From contig NZ_VOSM01000003.1 of NCBI RefSeq assembly GCF_007997015.1, positions 372,001 to 436,000 on the forward strand: a stretch of DNA of 64,000 nucleotides, given 5' to 3'. Each line of letters opens with the position of its first letter. The stretch's first letter is position 1. This document shows, one piece after another, positions 15,882 through 27,275 of this stretch. Under the pieces are notes generated by a model. The model had not been told where the DNA came from and ran no database searches. It saw only the letters and a program-made list of their open reading frames with translations. The translations under genes were made by a program, and so were the position numbers. The DNA comes from Lujinxingia vulgaris (GTDB taxonomy: Bacteria; Myxococcota_A; Bradymonadia; Bradymonadales; Bradymonadaceae).

Positions 15882-16535
15882 TTAACGCGCGGCGGAAACT
15901 CTCGCACCTTCGGCCGACGCACTCGGCTCACTGACCTCGTCCTTCGCCTTCGGCCTCAGCGGGAAGAAGTACACCACGTAGACCACGATGAAGATCCAAA
16001 GCGGTGAGAGCTTAAAGTACGCCGCACCCGCGAAGAAAAAGATCAGCAGGTGCATCCGAAACACGTTGGCGTAGGGCGCCATGGGTTCAAAGCTGCGCAC
16101 CGACTTCAGGAGCCGCTCCCGCGCCCCCACAGCGAGCATAAGCACAAAGGGAAGCATCGAAGGGAGGTACTTCCACGCAAGCGCCGGCGATGGCTCCTCG
16201 GCCAGAGGCAGAAAAGCCCACACAAAGACGGCGTGAATCGCGTGAAACATGCCGAAGTGAATGCTGAAAAAGATGATCAGCGCCAGCGCCTTCGCCACCC
16301 GAAACGCGGGCCCCGGCACCCCGTAGTTCTCCATCTCTGGAGGCCAGAAGGCGTCGTGAAAGATCATCGTGAGGAGTGTGCCGCCCCCCACAAGAAGGCT
16401 GGCCAGCCACAGGGTCCACACCAGCTCCTCTGCCCGCCACTCTCCGTAGAGCGCGAGCGCCAGCCCCACGGCAAACGCGATCAGGTCGACGAGAATGGTT
16501 CGAAAAGGTTTAAGCCGCAGCGCGACGGCGTTCAT
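15882..16535 (-). CDS. DUF6498-like multi-pass membrane protein
   Basis: 217 residues with about six hydrophobic segments: LVDLIAFAVGLALALYG, LWLASLLVGGGTLLTMIF, AKALALIIFFSIHFGMFHAI, MLPFVLMLAVG, LLIFFFAGAAYF and WIFIVVYVVYFFPL. The HFGMFHAIHAVFV segment with several histidines is reminiscent of DUF6498 proteins. Its C-terminus is charged and presumably cytoplasmic. The function is unknown. It is divergent from the TPM-domain gene. Confidence 0.65.
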   Translation of the reverse strand: MNAVALRLKPFRTILVDLIAFAVGLALALYGEWRAEELVWTLWLASLLVGGGTLLTMIFHDAFWPPEMENYGVPGPAFRVAKALALIIFFSIHFGMFHAIHAVFVWAFLPLAEEPSPALAWKYLPSMLPFVLMLAVGARERLLKSVRSFEPMAPYANVFRMHLLIFFFAGAAYFKLSPLWIFIVVYVVYFFPLRPKAKDEVSEPSASAEGARVSAAR

Positions 16536-16564
16536 GGAGACCTCGGGGGCAATAACGCGCGGGG

Positions 16565-17989
16565 ATGTTCATCGGTCCCGGGCAGCATAACGCCAGACGG
16601 GCTTCGGCACGACGTGCGATACAACCGAAAGTCGCGTTTACACCCGCCTTGCCTTCCCCGAGACTGGCGCGACCTGCCCTCCCCACAAGATCTGCGACTG
16701 CGACGGCTGATCATGCGCACACTCTCCTCACTATACTACTTTTCCTCTTCGCCCTCGCGTGGGCCCCCCACGCCCATGCCACCACGATCCTGGACGTCCC
16801 GAACCCTCGCGATAGCGGCGGCTGGGTCTCCGACATGGCGGAGGTGTTGAGCGACGCAGACGAAGAGACCATCAACGACGCCATCGACGCGATCGAGGAA
16901 GAGACGGGCGTTGAGATCGCGCTCGTGACGGTCGAGCAGGCCACGGCGCCCTCCCCCAAAGACTTCACCACCGGGCTCTTTAACCTGTGGGGCGTGGGCA
17001 AACACGACGCTAACAACGGCCTGCTCATCGTGCTGGTGCTGGGCGAGCGACGCCTGGAGATGGAGACGGGCTATGGGCTGGAATCCATCCTCACTGACGG
17101 CTGGCTCGCTACCATGCAGGCCGAGAAGATGGTGCCGCACTTTAAGGAGGGCGACTTCGCTCGCGGACTTCTCAGAGGTGTGATCGCCGTCACCGGGCGG
17201 CTGCGCGCTTACGCCGAGGAGCTTCTCGTCAGCAACAACTCTGAATCTTCCCACTTTAATCGCACGCCCCCTCCGATCGACACTTCGGCCGATGATGCAG
17301 ATACCAGCGAGGGCGCGTGGGTTGGGTGTTCCTGGTGTGGCTTTATCGTGCTTTTTCTCATCGTGATCTGGCTTGTTGCGCGGCGAAAGCGTCCCCGCCG
17401 TTGCGAACTCTGTGAGACCAAACTTGTGCCCATGAGTGAGGCCGACGCAGAACCGATCATCACCGAGGCACAGCGCCTGGAGCGCGCCATTGGCTCACGT
17501 CGCTTCTTCTTCTTCGAGTGCCCGAGCTGTCAGTTCGTAAAGCCCATCTATCAAAACGTCGGTGACTACAAAACCTGCCCGCAATGCGATCGGCGAACCC
17601 TTGAGGTCCGCGTCGAAAACCTCGTCAACGCCACAACATCGTCTCCCGGACGACGGCGCATCTTTGAACACTGCCTCTTCTGTCTGCACAGCGCCCACCA
17701 CGACGAGACGACTCCCATGGTACCCCGGCGCGCTCCCTCAACATCCCGCACCGTTATCATTCGCGATGATGACGACGATGACGACGACGGAGGCTTCTTC
17801 GGTGGATCTTCCTCCAGCGATAGCTCTTCTTCGGGCGGCGGATGGTCCTCCAGCAGCAGCTCGTTCTCAGGCGGCGGCAGCTCCTCCTCGGGCGGAAGCT
17901 CCTCCTCCAGTAGCAGCACGCGCAGGAAGCGCTCCGGATCGTTCGGCGGCGGAAAATCCGGTGGAGGGGGCGCCGGCTCCAGCTGGTGA
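16565..17989 (+). CDS. TPM-domain exported protein with zinc ribbon and Asp/Ser/Gly-rich tail
   Basis: 474 residues as drawn. A hydrophobic segment LLTILLFLFALAWAPHAHA is a probable signal. It is followed by a TPM (YgcG/PsbP-neighbour) domain: DVPNPRDSGGWVSDMAEVLSD, GVEIALVTVE, NGLLIVLVLGERRLEMETGYGLE. A transmembrane segment (FIVLFLIVIWLVA) then leads to a CELCETK, CPSCQF, CPQCDRR zinc-ribbon region, a run of eight Asp, and a Ser/Gly tail ending GSSW as in other TPM proteins. The start is uncertain: the ATG at 16565 gives an unusually long basic leader, and a TTG at 16649 would give a shorter one. Confidence 0.75.
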   Translation: MFIGPGQHNARRASARRAIQPKVAFTPALPSPRLARPALPTRSATATADHAHTLLTILLFLFALAWAPHAHATTILDVPNPRDSGGWVSDMAEVLSDADEETINDAIDAIEEETGVEIALVTVEQATAPSPKDFTTGLFNLWGVGKHDANNGLLIVLVLGERRLEMETGYGLESILTDGWLATMQAEKMVPHFKEGDFARGLLRGVIAVTGRLRAYAEELLVSNNSESSHFNRTPPPIDTSADDADTSEGAWVGCSWCGFIVLFLIVIWLVARRKRPRRCELCETKLVPMSEADAEPIITEAQRLERAIGSRRFFFFECPSCQFVKPIYQNVGDYKTCPQCDRRTLEVRVENLVNATTSSPGRRRIFEHCLFCLHSAHHDETTPMVPRRAPSTSRTVIIRDDDDDDDDGGFFGGSSSSDSSSSGGGWSSSSSSFSGGGSSSSGGSSSSSSSTRRKRSGSFGGGKSGGGGAGSSW

Positions 17990-18027
17990 GCGTCTACGAT
18001 CCCTGACGCTGCCAACCCTTTCCTGAT

Positions 18028-18070
18028 GCGATGAGCCGCCACGCGAGCGTGAGCGGCTCATCGCGTTTTC
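18028..18070 (+). terminator. Intrinsic terminator of the TPM-domain gene
   Basis: Perfect 12-base stem GCGATGAGCCGC / GCGGCTCATCGC with a 13-base loop, followed by GTTTTCGTTC, 40 bases after the stop codon. Confidence 0.85.
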
Positions 18071-18265
18071 GTTCTCCCCCGACCCCTACCTTAGAGCCGA
18101 ACGTGTCGGGGAATGTCACGATGTTCAAACCGTTTTGAACACGGCCGAGATCGTGGTAATCCCTCCCCGATCCGGGCCGCCTGCGTGGCCCTGCTTACAG
18201 AGCCGTAGCGCCACTCGCGCGCACGGCCTCGCCCGCACATTGACGCTGCCAATGGAGCTGTTGCC

Positions 18266-19168
<903 letters not shown>

Positions 19169-19235
19169 GGTCCCGGGCGCGACTGCGCGCCAGAGGATGC
19201 TCACGTTCAGGTGTCATTAAGCCCCGGTATGTTCG

Positions 19236-20600
19236 ATGACTGGCCCGACCCTTTCAGACCGCTTGGCTCGTTGGAAGAACCCACTGCACGTCGAGTCGCG
19301 GCTGGTGGAGTTACCGCTCTCTCTGCCCGCGCTATTTGAGCGTGGGCGCTTTCTAAAGCGAGCCTTCTACCTGCGTTCGCCCGAGGGTGACGAGCATCCC
19401 TTTGAGGAGATTCTGGGCCTGGGCTGTGTGTGGGAAGCGTCGCTGGACGACGAGGCGGGTTTCGCCGGGGCCACCGAGCAGTTTCAGCGTTTCGACCTCC
19501 CTAAAGAAGTCTCAGAGCACGCGCGATTGCTACTCTTCGGCGCATTTGACCCGACGATGAGCGCGGCGGAGGACCGAACCTGGGAGCATTTTTCCCGTCG
19601 GGCCCTTTACCTCCCCGAGCTTCTACTTCTGCGAAACGACGAGGGCATTCGCGCCGTTTCGGTCACGCTGGCGTCCTCGGCGCTCACGTCGCTGGAAACG
19701 TGGCTGGAAAGGCTGACCGACACCTCGCCAGCCCCCACTCGCAGCGCTGACGCGCGCCAGCTCCCCGGTCCTTTTTTTGACCTTCACGGCGAAAGGGAGC
19801 GTTTTCTCGGCAACGTCTATCGCTTTGTGAGAGCGCCGAAGGGGCAGAAAATCGTGTACGCGCGGCGCGCGGTGCACACCTCCCCGCCCAAAGCATGCGA
19901 TGCGCTTCTCGACTCGCTCAATTCCCGTTTTGATAGTTGTGCGACCTTCGCGCTGAGCCCTCACCCCGGCGCTCCGGTCTTTGTGGGAGCGACCCCAGAG
20001 ACGCTGGTGAGCTGCCGGCGCAATAGACTGCACACGGTGGCCCTGGCGGGCACGACACGAGGCAAGAGCGCGCCCGACAGCCCGGAGCGCGCACAGGCCG
20101 AGGCCGAACTTCTGGAGAGCCCGAAAGATCTCGATGAGCATTACGTGGTTGTCCGCATGATCTCCGAGAGCCTGGTAAAGCGCGGTTTCTCGGGGGAATA
20201 TGGCACGCCGCCCCGCATTCGACGACTGGCCAACGTCTCCCATCTGGAGACGCCGATCAAGTCCTATACGTCTGGAAACTTCGGTCTCCTCGATGCTGTG
20301 GACACCCTGCATCCGACGCCGGCTGTGTGCGGGCAACCGCGGGAAGCCACCCGGGAGCGTATCGCCAAATATGAGGGCTTTGATCGCGGGCTCTACGCCG
20401 GGCCCATCGGCGCGATGTCGCCCCGGGGTGACGGGCGAGTCTTTGTGGCGCTGCGTTGCGGGCTGATTCAGGAGCAGCGAGCACTGCTTTTTGCCGGCGC
20501 TGGAATTACCCCGGAGAGCGATCCGGAGGTGGAGTGGGCCGAAACGAACCAAAAACTTGAGGCCATCCAGAGCGCCCTCGACGGGGAGGGGTTGACATGA
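19236..20600 (+). CDS. menF: Isochorismate synthase MenF
   Basis: 454 residues of the chorismate-binding family; converts chorismate to isochorismate, the first committed step to menaquinone. Visible motifs are ALAGTTRGKS, DEHYVVVRMISESL, HLETPIKSYTSGN, LHPTPAVCGQPREAT and YAGPIGAMSPRGDGRV, the usual C-terminal catalytic blocks with Glu/Lys metal and acid-base residues. Its stop is overlapped by the menD ATG (ATGA). Placement directly before menD makes isochorismate rather than salicylate or anthranilate synthase the likely activity. Confidence 0.93.
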   Translation: MTGPTLSDRLARWKNPLHVESRLVELPLSLPALFERGRFLKRAFYLRSPEGDEHPFEEILGLGCVWEASLDDEAGFAGATEQFQRFDLPKEVSEHARLLLFGAFDPTMSAAEDRTWEHFSRRALYLPELLLLRNDEGIRAVSVTLASSALTSLETWLERLTDTSPAPTRSADARQLPGPFFDLHGERERFLGNVYRFVRAPKGQKIVYARRAVHTSPPKACDALLDSLNSRFDSCATFALSPHPGAPVFVGATPETLVSCRRNRLHTVALAGTTRGKSAPDSPERAQAEAELLESPKDLDEHYVVVRMISESLVKRGFSGEYGTPPRIRRLANVSHLETPIKSYTSGNFGLLDAVDTLHPTPAVCGQPREATRERIAKYEGFDRGLYAGPIGAMSPRGDGRVFVALRCGLIQEQRALLFAGAGITPESDPEVEWAETNQKLEAIQSALDGEGLT

Positions 20601-22468
20601 CCACCCCACAGGCCGCCTGGCCCAACATCAACACGCTGTGGGCACACGCACTCGTCGATGAACTTGCGCGCTGCGGACTCAAACACGTCTGCATCAGCCC
20701 CGGCTCGCGCTCCACGCCATTGGTCGTGGCCTTCGCGAACCACCCCGACATCCATGACATCTCCATCATCGATGAGCGCCAGGCCGCCTTCGTCGCGCTG
20801 GGACTAAGCCTGGCCAGCGGGCAACCTGTCGCGCTCGTCTGCACCTCCGGCACCGCCGCCGCCCATTACTATCCGGCCATCTGCGAGGCATCGAGCTCCG
20901 GCGTGCCTCTCCTCGTGCTCACCGCCGACCGCCCCCCGAACCTCCACGACACAGGCGCACCGCAGGCCATCGACCAGACCCGAATCTTTGGTCAGCACGT
21001 GCGCTGGTTTCACCAGGTCGCCGAGCCCGAACCCACCGCCGAGAAGATGCGTTACCTCCGCGCGCTGGCCTGCCGTGCCTGCCAGCGCGCCGCAGGGCCC
21101 GACGCGGGGCCCGTGCATCTCAACCTCCCTTTTCGCAAACCTCTGGAGCCCACCCCACTTCCCGAAGGCCACCGCGACGCCGTGCCCCCGGAGCTTCTCG
21201 AAAGCGATCCACTCGCCATGATGGGACGATCCGACGACGCGCCCTACCTGCACACACCACCGACCCGGGCCATCCTCGACGAGGCCACCCTCGACACCAT
21301 CGCCGGCCTGCTCGCCAGCGCTGAGCGCCCTCTCATACTCGCCGGCGCCGACCACCGGGGTAACGCCTACGCTTCCACGCTGATCGAACTCGCCAGGCGC
21401 ATCGGCGCGCCACTCATCGCCGAACCCACCTCCGGGGTAACCCGCAACGCCGAACTTCAAGACGCCCCTCTGCACTTTGGCGACGCCATCTTCGGCAGCA
21501 GTCTGCTAACAATCCTCGGCGCCCCCGACCTCGTGCTGCGCACCGGCAAAGCCCCCCTGGGCTGGGCCGCGGCCCGCGCCGTGCGATCCTGGTCGCACGC
21601 GACCACCATCCTGCTCTCGCCAGACGCCGACCCGGCCGACCCGGATCATCTCTCCAGCTGGCACCTTCGAGCCGAACCCGCCACCACTCTGCGAGCCTTG
21701 AGTCGACGCCTGAGCGCGTCAATGCGGCCAGCCATACCGACCAACGCCGCCTGGCTTGGCGCCTTTCAGCAGGCCGAAACACTCGCCAGTCAATCGCTCG
21801 TCGCCATGCTCCAGAACTTCCGCAGCGAGCGGCCCGACGCCCCCCTGACCACACCGGAAATTTGGCACGCCCTCGGGGAGCGTCTGCCCGACGGTTGCGC
21901 GCTGATGATCTCCAACAGCATGCCCATCCGTGACGTCGACGCCTTTATGGCGCAACGACGCGCGCCGCTTCAGATCTTCTTTAACCGCGGCGTCAACGGC
22001 ATCGATGGCATCGTTGCGACCGGGCTGGGCATCGCTCTCGCAAGAAAAGCTACTGGGCTCCACGCTCCCACTGTCATCGCGCTTGGCGACGTCGCACTTC
22101 GACACGATCTCTCGGCGCTGGCGCTGGCCCGAGAACTCGATCTTCCCATTCTCGTCCTCGTCCTCGACAACGAAGGCGGCGCCATCTTCGACGAGCTCCC
22201 CATCGCCAACTTTCCCGACGTCCACACCCGCCACTTCCTCACCTCGGCACGCGCTGACATCACCCGCAGCGCCCCCTCGGCGGCCCGGATCTCGGAGGCA
22301 ACTTCACCTTCGGAACTCCACGACACTCTGAGCGTCTTCTTCGAGAACCCGCAACTTCAGGTCGTGGTCGCCCGCAGCGAGCGCCAGCTCGACCGCGATC
22401 TTCGCGCCGCACTCCGCGCCGGGACCCGAACCCTCATCGATCATCGCTCCCAGGGAGACCTCCCATGA
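20597..22468 (+). CDS. menD: SEPHCHC synthase MenD
   Basis: 623 residues, a thiamine-diphosphate enzyme that joins 2-oxoglutarate to isochorismate. N-terminal marks: ISPGSRSTPLVVAFANHP, DERQAAFVALGLSLASG, CTSGTAAAHYYPAICEA, TADRPPNLHDTGAPQ. C-terminal marks: NSMPIRDVDAF, NRGVNGIDGIVATGLGIALA, then the cofactor region ALGDVALRHDLSALA with VLDNEGGAIFDELP. It is somewhat longer than the E. coli enzyme (556). It overlaps menF and menA by ATGA at each end. Confidence 0.95.
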   Translation: MTTPQAAWPNINTLWAHALVDELARCGLKHVCISPGSRSTPLVVAFANHPDIHDISIIDERQAAFVALGLSLASGQPVALVCTSGTAAAHYYPAICEASSSGVPLLVLTADRPPNLHDTGAPQAIDQTRIFGQHVRWFHQVAEPEPTAEKMRYLRALACRACQRAAGPDAGPVHLNLPFRKPLEPTPLPEGHRDAVPPELLESDPLAMMGRSDDAPYLHTPPTRAILDEATLDTIAGLLASAERPLILAGADHRGNAYASTLIELARRIGAPLIAEPTSGVTRNAELQDAPLHFGDAIFGSSLLTILGAPDLVLRTGKAPLGWAAARAVRSWSHATTILLSPDADPADPDHLSSWHLRAEPATTLRALSRRLSASMRPAIPTNAAWLGAFQQAETLASQSLVAMLQNFRSERPDAPLTTPEIWHALGERLPDGCALMISNSMPIRDVDAFMAQRRAPLQIFFNRGVNGIDGIVATGLGIALARKATGLHAPTVIALGDVALRHDLSALALARELDLPILVLVLDNEGGAIFDELPIANFPDVHTRHFLTSARADITRSAPSAARISEATSPSELHDTLSVFFENPQLQVVVARSERQLDRDLRAALRAGTRTLIDHRSQGDLP

Positions 22469-23355
22469 CCACCTCCTCCCCCTCCAAACTTCAATCCTGG
22501 CTCCTCGCCAGTCGCCCCAAAACCCTCGCGGCGGCCGCTGTGCCCGTGGTGGTCGGGAGCGCCGTGGCCTACGGTCAGGACCTCTTCGCCCCCGGCCCGG
22601 CCATCGCCGCACTCGTGGGGGCCGGCCTGATTCAGATCGGCACCAACTTCGCCAACGACTACTTCGACGCAAAAAGTGGCGCCGACAACGAAAACCGCCT
22701 CGGCCCCACCCGCGCCGTCCAGGCCGGACTGCTCACCCCGAACGCCATGAAGTGGGCCACTGCCCTGACCTTCCTGGCCGCCGCGCTCGTCGGCCTCTAC
22801 CTCATCGGCGTCGGCGGCTGGCCCATCCTGGTCATCGGCATCGCCTCGATCCTCTCGGGCATCGCCTACACCGGCGGGCCTTACCCCCTGGGCTACAACG
22901 GCCTGGGCGATCTCTTTGTCTTTATCTTCTTCGGCATCATCGCCGTCACCGCCACGCATTATGTGCAGGCGTTGAGCTTCTCCATCGAGGCCCTCGTGGC
23001 ATCGATTCCCATCGGGCTCCTCTCGACGGCCATCCTCATCGTCAACAACTACCGCGACGTCGACACCGACCGCGTCGCTGGCAAAAACACCCTGGCTGTG
23101 CGACTCGGAAAGGCCGTCACACGCAAACAATATGCGGGCGTCGTGCTGGGGGCCTATCTGGTGCCCGTGATTCAGGTCGCCGCTGGCCTCTCCCAGACCT
23201 GGGTGCTCCTGCCCCTTGTTAGCCTGCCTCTCGCCATGAAGTGCATCCGCGCGCTCGGCGAACTTGAGGGCAGCGCTCTCAACGCACTCCTCGCCAGAAC
23301 CGCCGGTCTTCTCACCGTCTTCGGCGTACTCTACGCCATCGGATTCGCGCTATGA
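22465..23355 (+). CDS. menA: 1,4-dihydroxy-2-naphthoate polyprenyltransferase MenA
   Basis: 296 residues, a UbiA-family membrane prenyltransferase with about eight hydrophobic segments. The first Asp-rich motif is NDYFDAKSGADNENRLGP and the second is NNYRDVDTDRVAGKNTLAVRLG. Together they hold the magnesium-diphosphate of the prenyl donor. It attaches the isoprenoid tail to dihydroxynaphthoate to give demethylmenaquinol. ATGA overlaps link it to menD before and menC after. Confidence 0.95.
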   Translation: MTTSSPSKLQSWLLASRPKTLAAAAVPVVVGSAVAYGQDLFAPGPAIAALVGAGLIQIGTNFANDYFDAKSGADNENRLGPTRAVQAGLLTPNAMKWATALTFLAAALVGLYLIGVGGWPILVIGIASILSGIAYTGGPYPLGYNGLGDLFVFIFFGIIAVTATHYVQALSFSIEALVASIPIGLLSTAILIVNNYRDVDTDRVAGKNTLAVRLGKAVTRKQYAGVVLGAYLVPVIQVAAGLSQTWVLLPLVSLPLAMKCIRALGELEGSALNALLARTAGLLTVFGVLYAIGFAL

Positions 23356-24506
23356 ACGACGCCATCCTCACAGCCGTATTTGAAGCGCCCGAACTTTCCT
23401 GGAAACGGGTGACCCTCCCGCTAATGGTGCCGATTCGCACCAGCGCGGCCACCTACGAAGCGCGCGAAGTACTCGCTCTGCGCCTGCGCGCAACTGTAGG
23501 CGGCGAGCAGGTCGAGGGTTATGGCGAATGCTCGCCATTGCCCGGATGGTCGACGGAGACGATCTCGGAGGTGGAGCTCGCGCTACGCGGCCTGGCAAAC
23601 AGCCCCGCCCTTAAAGAGAGCCTCACCCTTGCTCCGGAACACCTCGACGCGGCGCTGGGTAACCTCGCCAGCATCCCCACCCTCCGTTTCGGCGTCGAGC
23701 TGGCCATGCTCGACGCTCTCGCGCGACAGCAACGCGTCCCCCTGGCCAATCTCTTCGCCGGCGACAACCCCGTCGATCTCACCTTCGGCGTACGTCTCCA
23801 GACCACCCACGCCCTTGATCCGCCTGCAATCACCGCCGGACGCGTCCGTGTCTCCGTGGGAGTAAGCAACCGCGCCGCCAAACTCAAAGTAGGCCTCGAT
23901 CCACTCGAGACCGACGTCGAACGCATTCGTCTCGTACGCGAACAATGCCCCAACGCCGCAATTCGCCTCGACGCCAACCGCGCCTTCTCCCTCGAACAGG
24001 CGCTCGCCTTCGCCGAGGCCGTCGCGCCTTACAACATCGACTTCCTCGAAGAGCCCGTCGCCTGCGAGACCATCGAAGAATTCCTCGAACTCAGCCAGAA
24101 GAGCGCGGTCCCTATCGCGGCCGATGAGTCCTGCTCCCCTCCGGACTTCGCCCTCAAACTCATCGAGGCCCGAGCCGTCAACGCGCTCGTCCTCAAACCG
24201 ATGAGCCTGGGAGGACTTCTGCCCACCCTCCAACTCATCGAACGCGCCGAAGAAGCCGGCCTCCGCGTCGTCATCAGCAACCTCATTGAGAGCGCCATCG
24301 GACGCCGCGCCGCAGCCCATCTCGTCGCCGGCAACGCACGCTTCAACGCCCTCGATGGCAGCCACGGCCTCATCACCGGCAACTGGCTCAAAGAAGACAT
24401 CGCTCCAGAGCGAGACAAAAACCTCGGCGGAACTCTGCGCCTGGATGATGCGCCTGGCCTGGGCTTTGTGCCCACCCCCTTCGCCCCGGGCAGGGAGGCC
24501 ACATGA
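23352..24506 (+). CDS. menC: o-Succinylbenzoate synthase MenC
   Basis: 384 residues of the enolase superfamily; dehydrates SHCHC to o-succinylbenzoate. A KxK-like motif (AKLKVGLDPLETD), the metal ligands in RLDANRAFS, FLEEPVAC and IAADESC, and the second catalytic Lys in NALVLKPMSLGG are present in order. The N-terminal capping domain has GYGECSPLPGWSTE. It overlaps menA and menE by ATGA. Member of the muconate-lactonising subgroup, where family alone does not fix the substrate; the operon does. Confidence 0.92.
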   Translation: MNDAILTAVFEAPELSWKRVTLPLMVPIRTSAATYEAREVLALRLRATVGGEQVEGYGECSPLPGWSTETISEVELALRGLANSPALKESLTLAPEHLDAALGNLASIPTLRFGVELAMLDALARQQRVPLANLFAGDNPVDLTFGVRLQTTHALDPPAITAGRVRVSVGVSNRAAKLKVGLDPLETDVERIRLVREQCPNAAIRLDANRAFSLEQALAFAEAVAPYNIDFLEEPVACETIEEFLELSQKSAVPIAADESCSPPDFALKLIEARAVNALVLKPMSLGGLLPTLQLIERAEEAGLRVVISNLIESAIGRRAAAHLVAGNARFNALDGSHGLITGNWLKEDIAPERDKNLGGTLRLDDAPGLGFVPTPFAPGREAT

Positions 24507-26056
24507 GCTCGCTGCTTCCCTCAACAGACTGGCTCAACGCCGCCGCCCAACATCACCCGGAACGACTCGCCATAGTCGCCGGCGATAAAGCGCTCTCGTA
24601 CGCGCAGCTCCGCGACCTCGTTTTCCGGCGATCGAGCCGGCTTGCCGCGATGAACCTCGACCCCGGCAGCCGTGTCGCCCTCATCGCCGAGAACAGCTTG
24701 AGCTGGCTACTCGCCGCACACGCCATCCTCATGTCCGGCGCGACGCTTGTCCCCCTGCACCACCGCGCCACGCCCGATGATCTGCGCACCCAACTGCGCA
24801 TCGTGCCCGTCGACCTCATCATTCACGACGCATCTGCGACCCTCCCCTCGGAGCTCGACGCGCCGCTGCTCGCACTGGACGCACTTGACGCCACGGATGC
24901 CGCTGCGCCCGAGAGCGCTGACATCATGGTTCCTCCTTTGCCAGGGGAAACCATCGCTGTCGACGGCGACAACACCCTGGTGATCCTCTTCACCTCCGGC
25001 ACCACAGGCACCCCGAGAGCGGTCCCACTCAACGCGTCGAACATTCACGCCAGCGCGATGGCTTCCGCGCAACGTCTGGGACTCCATGACGACGACCGCT
25101 GGCTCTGCTGCCTGCCCCTCTGCCACATGGGCGGGCTCGCCACGATGTTGCGCAGCCTGCTCTACGCCACGACACTCGAGCTCGCCAAAGATACCGACAT
25201 CGCCTCGCTCGTGTCCTTGCTCACAACTCGCCACATCACGCTCGTGAGCCTCGTCCCGACCCAGGTGCACCGCCTGATCGCGGAGTACAACGCCCCCGTA
25301 AAGACCTCCCTGCGAGCCGCCCTCGTAGGTGGCGGCCCCATCGACGCTCGCGACCTTCAGGCCGCCCGCGAACTGGGGATTCCTGTGCTCCCGACCTACG
25401 GCATGAGCGAGGCTGCAAGCCAGATCACAACGCTCCCCCTCGACGCTCCCCTGGACGCCCTGGAGAGCGCCGGCGCACCGCTCCCCGGCACCGAGCTCCG
25501 TATCACCCTCGATGATGGCTCCACCGTAGCACCTGGCCAACCCGGCGCTATCGAGGTGCGCGGCCCCACGCTCACCCCGGGCTACCTCAACGCCAACGCC
25601 GCGCCTCTCTTCGGCAACGATGGTTGGATGCGCACCGGCGACGTCGGCCACCTCGACGCACGCGGTTACCTCTACGTGCACCATCGCGCCTCCGAGCGCA
25701 TTGTCTCCGGCGGCGAAAACATCGACCCCACCGAGGTCGAACGCGCGCTGCGCGCGCATCCAGACCTCTCCGATGTCGCTGTCTTCGCCCTCGACCACCC
25801 TGAGTGGGGCCAGCAGCTCTGCTGCGCGCTCGTCGTAGACCCCTCACACGCTTCCCACATCCAACGCTCCAGCGCCGCACTGGTCGAACTCTCAGACGGC
25901 AGCCTTTATCAAAGCCTGCGTGAATTCTGCCGCGAGCGCCTCAGTACCTTCAAAATCCCCCGGCGCTGGTTCCTTACCGACGCCATCCCCCGCACACCCA
26001 GCCAGAAAGTACGCCGTCACCGGCTTGCCGATCTCGCTGCACGTGTCGGTCAATAG
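24503..26056 (+). CDS. menE: o-Succinylbenzoate-CoA ligase MenE
   Basis: 517 residues, an ANL-family adenylating enzyme. Motifs: [15 protein letters not shown] (P-loop-like), [71 protein letters not shown], split here as family blocks A5-A8, and the C-terminal catalytic Lys region [11 protein letters not shown]. It activates o-succinylbenzoate to the CoA thioester used by MenB. The start overlaps menC by ATGA. Confidence 0.94.
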   Translation: MSSLLPSTDWLNAAAQHHPERLAIVAGDKALSYAQLRDLVFRRSSRLAAMNLDPGSRVALIAENSLSWLLAAHAILMSGATLVPLHHRATPDDLRTQLRIVPVDLIIHDASATLPSELDAPLLALDALDATDAAAPESADIMVPPLPGETIAVDGDNTLVILFTSGTTGTPRAVPLNASNIHASAMASAQRLGLHDDDRWLCCLPLCHMGGLATMLRSLLYATTLELAKDTDIASLVSLLTTRHITLVSLVPTQVHRLIAEYNAPVKTSLRAALVGGGPIDARDLQAARELGIPVLPTYGMSEAASQITTLPLDAPLDALESAGAPLPGTELRITLDDGSTVAPGQPGAIEVRGPTLTPGYLNANAAPLFGNDGWMRTGDVGHLDARGYLYVHHRASERIVSGGENIDPTEVERALRAHPDLSDVAVFALDHPEWGQQLCCALVVDPSHASHIQRSSAALVELSDGSLYQSLREFCRERLSTFKIPRRWFLTDAIPRTPSQKVRRHRLADLAARVGQ

Positions 26057-26094
26057 AGTCCCCGTCTTCGCCTTTCCCCCCTGAGGTCACCCTC

Positions 26095-26973
26095 ATGAGC
26101 ACCGCCGACATTACCCCCTCCCTCCCCTCCTCCTCCGACGCGACCTCGGTCGATCCGCGCCTTCCTCGCACCGGTCGTCGCAACGACGGCTCCCGTCATA
26201 TCGTGCATATCGGAGATGTCCCCTTCGGGGCTGAACCTTTCGTGGTGATCGCCGGCCCCTGCGCGGTCGAATCCGCAGACATGATCACCCGCGCCGCTGC
26301 TCGCGTCGCAGACCTTGGTGCAAATGTGCTGCGCGGCGGCGCATTCAAGCCCCGCACCTCCCCCTACAGCTTCCAGGGCTTAGGCATGCCGGGCATCGAG
26401 ATGCTTCAACATGCCTCCCACACCCACGGCCTGCCCTTCGTCACCGAAGTCCTCTCCGAGTCCGACGTCGAGGCCATGGCCGAGCGCGTTGACGCCTTCC
26501 AGATTGGCGCCCGCAACATGCAAAACTTTGCGCTTCTCGAAGCCGTCGGTCGCACCGGTCGCCCCGTCGTCCTCAAACGCAACTTTGGCGCCACCCCCAC
26601 CGAATGGCTCCTTGCCGCCGAACACGTCGCCCGCGCCGGCTCCGATAAGATCATCCTCTGCGAACGAGGCATCCGCTCCTTCGGCGATGAGACCCGCTTC
26701 ACTCTCGACCTCGCTGGCGCCATGTGGGCGCAAGACGAGAGCCGCCTGCCGGTCATCGTCGACCCCTCCCACGCCATCGGCCTCCCCCATCTCCTTAAAC
26801 GCGCCGCCGCCGCAACACTCGCTGCAGGCCTGGATGGCCTGATGGTCGAAGTGCACCCCGACCCCACGCAGGCCCGCTGCGACGCCGACCAGGCCCTGAC
26901 GCCTGCCGCCTTCGAAGAGCTGATGGCCCACCTCCAGCGCTTCACCATCGAGCGCCCCCTTCTCGCTCGCTGA
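26095..26973 (+). CDS. aroF: 3-Deoxy-7-phosphoheptulonate (DAHP) synthase, type I-beta
   Basis: 292 residues. The family core begins [14 protein letters not shown], continues [57 protein letters not shown], and ends VDPSHAIG and [13 protein letters not shown]. It condenses phosphoenolpyruvate with erythrose 4-phosphate, opening the shikimate pathway that supplies chorismate to MenF. A 45-residue N-terminal extension is too short for a full regulatory FDA or ACT domain. It lies 38 bases after menE in the same direction with a TGAGG site, so it is probably co-transcribed with the men genes. Confidence 0.92.
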   Translation: MSTADITPSLPSSSDATSVDPRLPRTGRRNDGSRHIVHIGDVPFGAEPFVVIAGPCAVESADMITRAAARVADLGANVLRGGAFKPRTSPYSFQGLGMPGIEMLQHASHTHGLPFVTEVLSESDVEAMAERVDAFQIGARNMQNFALLEAVGRTGRPVVLKRNFGATPTEWLLAAEHVARAGSDKIILCERGIRSFGDETRFTLDLAGAMWAQDESRLPVIVDPSHAIGLPHLLKRAAAATLAAGLDGLMVEVHPDPTQARCDADQALTPAAFEELMAHLQRFTIERPLLAR

Positions 26974-27275
26974 CCTCCTCGCCCCCTCCTCCCCTCATTC
27001 ACGTAACCCGGCTCCCCCCGCTCGCGCGCGTCACTCCCAACCCCAGGTGCGCGGCGCGCGCGCGTTCAGCCCCTCTTTACGACGCCAGAACAGGCCATCT
27101 CGCGCGTACAGGCGCGATCTTCACGTCGATACTCGCCATGCACCGGCGAAGGGGCCGCATATTCGTTGCGAAATGGTTTGCGCACGCACGTAAAGCTGCC
27201 TCGGTGAGCCTCAACGTCTCACACCCCGCTGCGTCAACCTCTCCCCTGACCAGAAAAGTCGCCTGCGCACACGCA
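26974..27275. other. Intergenic stretch between convergent aroF and menH
   Basis: About 300 bases with no convincing gene. Frames of 78 (minus) and 105 (plus) residues exist but have no domain pattern, no ribosome site and run into menH. I see no clear terminator hairpin with a T run. Confidence 0.5.
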
